A program made the position numbers and the translations under genes. DNA of 11,964 nucleotides from Bacteroidales bacterium (GTDB taxonomy: Bacteria > Bacteroidota > Bacteroidia > Bacteroidales > Dysgonomonadaceae). Below are positions 7,296-11,964 of this stretch, in pieces. The notes under the pieces were generated by a model that was not told the DNA's origin, did not search any database, and worked only from the letters and a program-made list of their open reading frames with translations. Within the stretch, counting starts at the first letter, position 1. Every line of letters begins with the position of its first letter. The stretch lies in NCBI GenBank assembly GCA_012841425.1, contig DUUR01000268.1, positions 1-11,964 on the forward strand. The letters are read 5' to 3'.

Positions 7296-7309
7296 CCTGA
7301 GATTTCAGG
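7296..7309 (+). repeat. Small hairpin upstream of rpmJ
   Basis: CCTGA (7296-7300) pairs perfectly with TCAGG (7305-7309) around the tetraloop GATT. The purine run AGGAG just inside and after the 3' arm (7307-7311) is 33 bases before the rpmJ ATG, too far to serve it. A five-pair hairpin can arise by chance, so this is a weak feature, listed because it lies in the longest internal gap. Confidence 0.3.
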
Positions 7310-7344
7310 AGAATAACAAGAAACGAAAAATAAAATTATAAGAT

Positions 7345-7461
7345 ATGAAAGTAAGAGCTTCATTAAAAAAACGTTCGGCCGATTGTAAAATAGTAAGGAG
7401 AAAAGGCCGGTTATATATTATAAATAAAAAAAATCCCAAGTTTAAACAACGTCAGGGATAA
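7345..7461 (+). CDS. rpmJ: 50S ribosomal protein L36, zinc-free form
   Basis: Translation from the ATG at 7345 gives 38 residues: [20 protein letters not shown], then [18 protein letters not shown] and TAA at 7459-7461. This is L36, the smallest large-subunit protein, which sits near 23S rRNA at the base of the L7/L12 region. The zinc-binding form has three cysteines and a histidine; here only C14 remains and there is no histidine, so this is the C-minus form. Its place between infA and rpsM is conserved. The length is typical for L36 (37-38). Confidence 0.97.
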   Translation: MKVRASLKKRSADCKIVRRKGRLYIINKKNPKFKQRQG

Positions 7462-7497
7462 ATAGTATATCATTGTAATCAAATAATTAAATTATAT

Positions 7498-7878
7498 ATG
7501 GCTATAAGAATTGTTGGTGTCGACCTGCCGCAGAATAAGAGGGGTGAAGTTGCCCTTACATATATTTATGGAATCGGACGTAGTGCAGCTAACACCGTTT
7601 TAACAAAAGCAGAAGTTGATAGAAATATTAAAGTGAAAGACTGGACTGACGATCAGGCAGCCCGTATACGTGAAATCATATCCACAGATCTTAAAGTGGA
7701 AGGAGACTTGCGTTCTGAGGTTCAAACGAACATTAAGCGATTAATGGATATTGGTTGTTATCGTGGTATACGTCATCGTATAGGTTTACCTGTACGTGGA
7801 CAGAGTACAAAAAACAATGCCCGCACACGCAAGGGAAGAAAGAAAACCGTTGCTAACAAGAAAAAAGCTACTAAATAA
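7498..7878 (+). CDS. rpsM: 30S ribosomal protein S13
   Basis: S13 is a head protein of the 30S subunit that makes bridges to the 50S central protuberance and contacts the P-site tRNA with its basic tail. The 126-residue product begins [20 protein letters not shown]. It has the helix-hairpin-helix-like TYIYGIGRS (21-29), the signature [16 protein letters not shown] (87-102), and a basic C-terminal tail rich in Lys and Arg (108-126). Length is typical (about 120-126). The 36-base leader after rpmJ is AT-rich and too short for the E. coli alpha-operon pseudoknot to which S4 binds. Confidence 0.98.
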   Translation: MAIRIVGVDLPQNKRGEVALTYIYGIGRSAANTVLTKAEVDRNIKVKDWTDDQAARIREIISTDLKVEGDLRSEVQTNIKRLMDIGCYRGIRHRIGLPVRGQSTKNNARTRKGRKKTVANKKKATK

Positions 7879-7890
7879 TAAATAAGGAAC

Positions 7891-8280
7891 ATGGCAAAAA
7901 GAACAGTTGCAGCAAAAAAAAGAAATGTAAAAGTTTCTGCCGTAGGACAGGCTCACATTTCTTCATCATTCAACAACATTATTGTTTCGTTGACTAACGA
8001 AGATGGCGAAGTAATAAGCTGGTCATCGGCAGGTAAAATGGGATTCAGAAGTTCCAAAAAGAATACCCCTTATGCAGCACAAATGGTTGCATCAGATTGC
8101 TCTAAAGTAGCATATGATTTAGGCCTGAGAAAGGTGAAAGCATTCGTTAAAGGTCCTGGAAATGGTCGTGAATCTGCAATCAGAACAATTCACGGATCAG
8201 GCATCGAAGTTACTGAGATTGTAGATGTGACACCTCTACCTCATAACGGCTGCCGTCCTCCGAAAGCCAGAAAAGTTTAA
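7891..8280 (+). CDS. rpsK: 30S ribosomal protein S11
   Basis: S11 lies in the platform of the 30S subunit near the mRNA exit and the E site. The 129-residue product has a basic N terminus and the family blocks [21 protein letters not shown] (in part at 21-41), then [19 protein letters not shown] (46-64), [13 protein letters not shown] (86-98), and the end [18 protein letters not shown]. The asparagine in HNG is residue 119, the position that is converted to isoaspartate in E. coli S11; whether that happens here cannot be read from DNA. Spacing to rpsM is 12 bases. Confidence 0.98.
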   Translation: MAKRTVAAKKRNVKVSAVGQAHISSSFNNIIVSLTNEDGEVISWSSAGKMGFRSSKKNTPYAAQMVASDCSKVAYDLGLRKVKAFVKGPGNGRESAIRTIHGSGIEVTEIVDVTPLPHNGCRPPKARKV

Positions 8281-8306
8281 TTCAAAGATAATTTAAGTTT
8301 GTAAAA

Positions 8307-8915
8307 ATGGCAAGATATACTGGTCCAAAATCAAAAATCGCCCGTAGATTTGGCGAACCCATTTTCGGTCCCGATAAAGTACTTTCTAAAAAGAATTACC
8401 CACCCGGACAACATGGAAACTCACGTAGAAGAAAAACCTCAGAGTATGGTATTCAATTACGTGAAAAACAAAGAGCAAAATATACATATGGTGTTCTTGA
8501 AAAACAATTCCGCCGTATTTTTGACAAAGCATCACGCAGTCGTGGTATTACAGGTGAAGTTCTACTGCAATTACTAGAACAGCGTTTAGATAATATGGTG
8601 TTTCGTTTAGGAATTGCTCCAACAAGAGCAGCGGCACGACAGCTAGTAACTCACCGACATATTGTATTAAACGGTAAGGTAGTAAACATACCTTCATACA
8701 CAGTTAAAGCAGGTGATGTTATAGGTGTAAGAGAAAAATCAAAATCTTTAGAGGTGGTTGTTAATTCTTTAGCAGGCTTTAATCACAGTAAATATCCTTG
8801 GCTGGAATGGAATAATGGTAATATGAGTGGAACTGTACTGCATGTACCAGAAAGATCCGACATTCCAGAAAGTATAAAAGAACAACTCATCGTAGAATTA
8901 TATTCTAAACATTAA
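8307..8915 (+). CDS. rpsD: 30S ribosomal protein S4, zinc-free form
   Basis: S4 nucleates assembly of the 30S body by binding the 5' domain of 16S rRNA and affects decoding accuracy. The 202-residue product starts [20 protein letters not shown] and has [20 protein letters not shown] (32-51). The S4 RNA-binding domain runs from about 92 to 155 ([19 protein letters not shown], then [13 protein letters not shown]). There is no cysteine anywhere in the protein, so the N-terminal zinc motif of the C-plus form is absent. Length is typical (about 200-208). It lies 4 bases before rpoA. In E. coli S4 represses this operon; no matching mRNA site was recognised here. Confidence 0.98.
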   Translation: MARYTGPKSKIARRFGEPIFGPDKVLSKKNYPPGQHGNSRRRKTSEYGIQLREKQRAKYTYGVLEKQFRRIFDKASRSRGITGEVLLQLLEQRLDNMVFRLGIAPTRAAARQLVTHRHIVLNGKVVNIPSYTVKAGDVIGVREKSKSLEVVVNSLAGFNHSKYPWLEWNNGNMSGTVLHVPERSDIPESIKEQLIVELYSKH

Positions 8916-8919
8916 TTTC

Positions 8920-9921
8920 ATGGCAATATTAGCATTCCAAAAACCCGATAAGGTAATCATGCTTCAGGAGGATACGTTCTCTGGTAAGTTTGAATTCCGT
9001 CCGCTAGAACCGGGATATGGCATTACAATAGGCAACGCCTTGCGCCGTATTCTGCTTTCTTCGCTAGAAGGATTTGCGATTACTTCGGTAAAAATAGATG
9101 GTGCGGAGCATGAATTTGCTACCATACCAGGCGTTATAGAAGATGTAACAGGTGTCATTCTTAATCTCAAGAAAGTTAGATTTAAGAAGATAGTTGAAGA
9201 GTTTGAAACAGAAAAGGTGAGCATCGCTATTTCGGGAACGGAAGTGTTTAAAGCCGGAGATATTGGAAAATTGCTTACCGGTTTCGAAGTTTTAAACCCC
9301 GAGCTGGAGATTTGCAGGATGAGTAAAAAAGCCGATTTACGTCTCGAACTTACAATTAATAAAGGACGAGGATATGTTTCGGCAGATGAAAATCGTGCTA
9401 CTTTCGTAAGCGAAGATGTTCAGGTATTAGCTATCGACTCAATTTTTACACCTATTCGCAATGTAAGATATGAAGTAGAGGATTACCGTATTGAACAAAA
9501 AACAGACTACGAGAAATTACTTATTGAAATTGTTTCAGATGGTTCAATTGCACCCAAAGAAGCATTGAAAGAGGCTGCTAAGATACTTATTCAACATTTT
9601 ATTTTGTTTTCAGATGATAACAAGATAATGCTAGAGACTTCAGATGCAGAAGGAATTGAAGAGTTTGATGAAGAAGTACTTCACATGCGTCAACTTCTGA
9701 AGAGAAAGCTTTCTGACCTTAACCTCTCGGTTAGAGCACTAAACTGCTTAAAAGCAGCAGATGTGGAAAACCTTGGACAGCTAGTTCAACACAATAAGAA
9801 CGACCTACTTAAATTCCGTAACTTTGGTAAGAAATCACTGACTGAACTAGAAGAATTGCTTGACGGTCTGAATCTTACTTTTGGTATGGACATATCAAAA
9901 TTCAAACTAGATAAAGATTAG
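8920..9921 (+). CDS. rpoA: DNA-directed RNA polymerase subunit alpha
   Basis: The alpha subunit dimerises to start RNA polymerase assembly, and its C-terminal domain contacts UP elements and activators. The 333-residue product has the N-terminal domain (about 15-232), with the dimerisation and beta-contact block [17 protein letters not shown] (32-48). A flexible acidic linker (about 233-258) follows, then the C-terminal domain (about 260-327) with [20 protein letters not shown] (269-288) and [13 protein letters not shown] (302-314). R272 aligns with the DNA-contacting Arg265 of E. coli. Both domains are complete and the length is typical (about 330). Its place between rpsD and rplQ is the standard one. 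The start at 8920 is 4 bases after rpsD. Confidence 0.98.
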   Translation: MAILAFQKPDKVIMLQEDTFSGKFEFRPLEPGYGITIGNALRRILLSSLEGFAITSVKIDGAEHEFATIPGVIEDVTGVILNLKKVRFKKIVEEFETEKVSIAISGTEVFKAGDIGKLLTGFEVLNPELEICRMSKKADLRLELTINKGRGYVSADENRATFVSEDVQVLAIDSIFTPIRNVRYEVEDYRIEQKTDYEKLLIEIVSDGSIAPKEALKEAAKILIQHFILFSDDNKIMLETSDAEGIEEFDEEVLHMRQLLKRKLSDLNLSVRALNCLKAADVENLGQLVQHNKNDLLKFRNFGKKSLTELEELLDGLNLTFGMDISKFKLDKD

Positions 9922-9929
9922 TTACTACA

Positions 9930-10574
9930 ATGAGACATAGAAAAAGAAATAATAATTTAGGACGTAAAAGTGCTCATCGTGGTGCGATGCTGTCTAATAT
10001 GGCAACATCGCTCATTATGCACAAACGTATATTCACTACTGTTCCAAAAGCAAAAGCATTAAGAAAATTTGTGGAACCCATTATTACTGTTAGTAAAGAA
10101 GATACTACAAATGCTAGGCGTAATGCTTTTAGTAAACTTCAAAATAAGTATGCAGTAACCGAACTATTTCAAACGGTATCTCAGAAAGTTGGAGATCGTC
10201 CAGGTGGATATACTCGTATAATTAAAACTGGAAATAGATTGGGTGACAACGCCTCAATGTGCTTCATTGAGCTTGTAGACTTTAACGATAATATGCTAAG
10301 TGAAAGCACTACTAAGAAAACAAGAACACGTCGCTCACGTAGAGGTGGTGGTACTGTAGCAAGTGCTGAAAAAGTAGCTAAAACTGCTGATGATAAAGCT
10401 GCAGATAAAGAAACTTTGAAAAAGGATTCTTCTAAAGTTAAAGACGAGGCAAAAGTAAATGAAATCAAAGAGGTTAATGAGCCTGTTGAAGTGAATGAAC
10501 CTGCTGCCAAAGCTGACGCCAAAGTTGAAGAAAGCCCAGAGGTGGAAGAAACTGACGCTAAGGAAGAAGCATAA
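9930..10574 (+). CDS. rplQ: 50S ribosomal protein L17 with long charged C-terminal tail
   Basis: L17 is a large-subunit protein at the rim of the exit tunnel on the solvent side. The core is clear: [20 protein letters not shown] at the start, then [20 protein letters not shown] (31-50), and [20 protein letters not shown] with FIELVDFND (to about 120). The core alone is about 120 residues, the usual size; this protein has 214. The extra part begins with a basic patch ([14 protein letters not shown], 128-141) and continues as a Lys/Glu/Ala-rich tail, increasingly acidic toward the end. It includes three tandem hexads [18 protein letters not shown] at 175-192. The tail is low-complexity and probably disordered. 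Extended L17 tails occur in related bacteria; the function of this one is unknown. It is the last gene of the cluster. Confidence 0.96.
   Translation: MRHRKRNNNLGRKSAHRGAMLSNMATSLIMHKRIFTTVPKAKALRKFVEPIITVSKEDTTNARRNAFSKLQNKYAVTELFQTVSQKVGDRPGGYTRIIKTGNRLGDNASMCFIELVDFNDNMLSESTTKKTRTRRSRRGGGTVASAEKVAKTADDKAADKETLKKDSSKVKDEAKVNEIKEVNEPVEVNEPAAKADAKVEESPEVEETDAKEEA
10470..10505 (+). repeat. 18-base imperfect tandem repeat in the L17 tail
   Basis: Two in-frame 18-base units, 10470-10487 and 10488-10505, encode EVNEPV and EVNEPA. A more diverged unit just before (10452-10469) encodes KVNEIK. The last two units differ mostly at third codon positions, which suggests an old duplication kept at the protein level. 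The repeat lies wholly within the charged tail of L17. Confidence 0.7.
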
Positions 10575-10593
10575 GAAGAAATAAAAGAGATCG

Positions 10594-10665
10594 GACCGAG
10601 CAATAAAAAGCAAGCTTGGTCTCTATAATAAACACTGTGGGTGCAACGTCATTACGACGGAGACC
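10594..10665 (+). other. Structured 3' region after rplQ: two competing hairpins
   Basis: GACCGAGC (10594-10601) can pair with GCTTGGTC (10614-10621): eight pairs, one G-U, with a 12-base loop. The end of that second arm is also the start of GGTCTC (10618-10623), which is perfectly complementary to GAGACC (10660-10665). The two stems share 10618-10621 and so exclude each other. Inside the second stem is a small hairpin CGTC/GACG (10647-10650 with 10656-10659, loop ATTAC) that directly abuts the GAGACC arm, so the two helices could stack. The region is non-coding and lies between the rplQ stop and the terminator. It may be a structured 3' UTR, a small RNA or chance pairing; no known RNA family was recognised. 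Confidence 0.45.
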
Positions 10666-10727
10666 TAAAACCTCAGTCGATGCTGTAACTGCAGTGAAGC
10701 TGTGATTTTTAAAATGTTAAACATTAA

Positions 10728-10767
10728 AGAAAGCGCCGCGAGTGATTCGTAGCGCTTTTTGCTTTTT
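10728..10767 (+). terminator. Rho-independent terminator of the ribosomal protein cluster
   Basis: AAAGCGCCGCGA (10730-10741) pairs with TCGTAGCGCTTT (10747-10758) around the 5-base loop GTGAT. There are eleven pairs in the 12-position stem, including one G-U, with one C-A mismatch, and the core is GC-rich. The 3' arm runs into TTTTT (10756-10760), and after GC a second TTTTT (10763-10767). It lies about 155 bases after the rplQ stop and about 115 bases before the next gene, so it fits the end of the ribosomal cluster transcript. The A-run at 10726-10732 could help termination on the opposite strand, but no minus-strand gene is present. Confidence 0.88.
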
Positions 10768-10882
10768 ATACATTTTAGATAAGCCTCCTATCATAATCCG
10801 TCCATTATATTCCAACTTTTATAGATGATAAATGTTTATATATGCAGAGGTAATAGGTTGTTTTTATTATTAAATAAATAAA
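10768..10882 (+). other. AT-rich leader and probable promoter region of the NDH-2 gene
   Basis: These 115 non-coding bases separate the terminator from the NDH-2 start, so a promoter is expected here. I could not find a convincing match to the Bacteroidetes sigma-ABfr pattern (TTTG about 19-21 bases before TAnnTTTG). The nearest is TAGGTTG at 10854-10860, without a good upstream element. The last bases before the ATG are A/T-rich (TAAATAAATAAA), the usual leader type here. Confidence 0.35.
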
Positions 10883-11964
10883 ATGAAAAAAAAGATTGTT
10901 GTTGTAGGTTGTGGTTTCGGAGGCCTTCAATTTGTAAATCATTTAAAAAAAGATTGCTTCGATATCATTATAGTTGACAAAGTAAATCATCATCAATTTC
11001 CACCTTTGTTTTATCAGGTTGCAGCATCCCAAATAGAACCTTCAACCGTTTCATTTCCAATAAGAAAGTTGTTTCAGAAAAGAAGAGATGTACGTATACG
11101 ATTAGGATCTGTTTTATCAATTAACAAAGAGCATAATTTTATAAATACAACAATTGGTAAGTTCGATTACGATTATTTAGTTATAGCTACTGGAACGAGT
11201 ACCAATTACTATGGGAATAGCAATATTGAGGATAAAGCAATGGGTCTTAAATCAACCTATCAATCAATCAACGTAAGGAATGAAATCCTTCACAATTTTG
11301 AGAAACTTCTTTATTCTCAGAATAAAGAAGGTCTTTACAATATTGTAATAGTTGGTGGTGGAGCAACCGGTGTAGAGTTAGCAGGTGCATTTGCCGAAAT
11401 GACAAGAGAAATACTTCCAAAAGATTATCCGAATATTGATAAAGGAAAAGTTAAGGTTTATCTTCTAGAAGGAGGTGAAAATACGTTGCCTAACATGAGT
11501 CCTTTTGCTCAGAATTACTCACAGCAACAATTGCAAAAAATGGGAGTGATTGTGAAGACCGGTACTTTTGTAACAGAATACGATGGTGATATTATTACAC
11601 TTAATAGTGGAGAGATTATTTTATCGAAAAATGTTATCTGGTCTGCAGGAGTGGTTGGCAATGCGATTGAAGGGATACCTGAAGACACTGTTCTACGAAA
11701 CGGCAGGATTAAAGTAAATAGAATAAATAAGGTGGAGGGGTTTAGCAATGTTTTTGCAATTGGTGATGTAGCCTATATGGAAACCGATAAATATCCAAAA
11801 GGCCATCCTCAGGTAGCGAACGTAGCAATAGGACAAGGTAAGAATTTAGCACGGAATATACATAAATTAGAATCAGCTATCAAGATTAAAGATATTGAGA
11901 AAGAATTTAAATCATACGAATACAAAAACCTAGGAACTATGGCCACAATTGGACGTAACAAAGC
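10883..11964 (+). CDS. Type II NADH:quinone oxidoreductase (NDH-2), 5' part
   Basis: NDH-2 is a peripheral membrane flavoprotein that passes electrons from NADH to quinone without pumping protons. The frame is open from the ATG at 10883 to the window edge: 360 complete codons plus two bases, with no stop. Features in order: an N-terminal FAD-binding Rossmann motif GCGFGG at 9-14; HHQFPPLFYQVAA at 36-48, the NDH-2 counterpart of the FTPLL region; YLVIATGTSTNY at 98-109; the second, NADH-binding motif GGGATGVELAG at 158-168; VIWSAGV at 251-257; the C-terminal FAD motif FAIGDVA at 291-297; and HPQVANVAIGQGKNLA at 308-323, in the quinone-site region. Family length is about 400-450, so the membrane-anchoring C terminus is outside the window. 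It is a separate transcription unit after a terminator. Other pyridine nucleotide-disulphide oxidoreductases are possible but fit less well. Confidence 0.9.
   Translation, partial: MKKKIVVVGCGFGGLQFVNHLKKDCFDIIIVDKVNHHQFPPLFYQVAASQIEPSTVSFPIRKLFQKRRDVRIRLGSVLSINKEHNFINTTIGKFDYDYLVIATGTSTNYYGNSNIEDKAMGLKSTYQSINVRNEILHNFEKLLYSQNKEGLYNIVIVGGGATGVELAGAFAEMTREILPKDYPNIDKGKVKVYLLEGGENTLPNMSPFAQNYSQQQLQKMGVIVKTGTFVTEYDGDIITLNSGEIILSKNVIWSAGVVGNAIEGIPEDTVLRNGRIKVNRINKVEGFSNVFAIGDVAYMETDKYPKGHPQVANVAIGQGKNLARNIHKLESAIKIKDIEKEFKSYEYKNLGTMATIGRNK

Noticed and set aside
7462..7497. E. coli type alpha-operon pseudoknot (S4 target) before rpsM
   Set aside because: The gap is only 36 AT-rich bases and shows no nested pairing of the required kind.
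10181..10613. Long minus-strand open frames opposite the rplQ tail
   Set aside because: They are antisense to the L17 tail, whose repetitive Glu/Lys/Ala codons suppress stops on the other strand. The products are Ser/Leu/Phe-rich with no recognisable domain.
10854..10860. TAGGTTG as the -7 element of an NDH-2 promoter
   Set aside because: It is one base short of the TAnnTTTG pattern and has no TTTG at the right distance upstream.
1..11964. Mobile elements, CRISPR arrays, tRNA or rRNA genes, or a defence system
   Set aside because: None was seen. The window is continuous housekeeping coding sequence with short gaps, no repeat arrays, no transposase or integrase text, and no cloverleaf.

Overview
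This window holds the distal part of the S10-spc-alpha ribosomal protein gene cluster of an AT-rich member of the Bacteroidetes (Bacteroidota), most likely of the order Bacteroidales. The assignment rests on four things read from the sequence: secY is followed directly by map with no adk between them; rpmJ encodes a 38-residue L36 beginning [11 protein letters not shown]14, S4 and L36 are all forms without zinc-binding cysteine sets; and nearly all start codons follow A/T-rich leaders rather than Shine-Dalgarno sequences. The genus cannot be fixed from this alone.

Layout: every gene is on the + strand. Bases 1-270 are the 3' part of rplP (L16). Then follow rpmC, rpsQ, rplN, rplX, rplE, rpsN, rpsH, rplF, rplR, rpsE, rpmD, rplO, secY, map, infA, rpmJ, rpsM, rpsK, rpsD, rpoA and rplQ, ending at 10574. 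Two of these genes (rpmD, 58 residues; rpmJ, 38 residues) are very short but clear. Spacing is tight, mostly 1-36 bases, with a 4-base ATGA overlap at rplX/rplE and a 1-base TAATG overlap at secY/map. The widest gaps inside the cluster are infA-rpmJ (111 bases) and rpsN-rpsH (51 bases), and both contain inverted repeats. A 308-base non-coding stretch follows rplQ. It contains overlapping, mutually exclusive hairpins (10594-10665) and then a strong intrinsic terminator (10728-10767). After it a separate gene starts at 10883: a type II NADH:quinone oxidoreductase (NDH-2), cut by the window edge after 360 codons.

The cluster supplies 18 ribosomal proteins of both subunits, translation initiation factor IF-1, the alpha subunit of RNA polymerase, the SecY channel of the Sec translocon and methionine aminopeptidase. 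It thus links ribosome assembly, transcription, nascent-chain processing and protein export in what looks like one co-transcribed unit. NDH-2 belongs to respiration and is an unrelated neighbour beyond the terminator.

I found no new multi-gene system here; it is core housekeeping DNA. The points worth checking are small: the alternative RNA structures after rplQ, a duplicated 13-base leader before rplO, inverted repeats in the infA-rpmJ and rpsN-rpsH gaps, a lone canonical Shine-Dalgarno at rplE, and a long charged, repeat-containing tail on L17.
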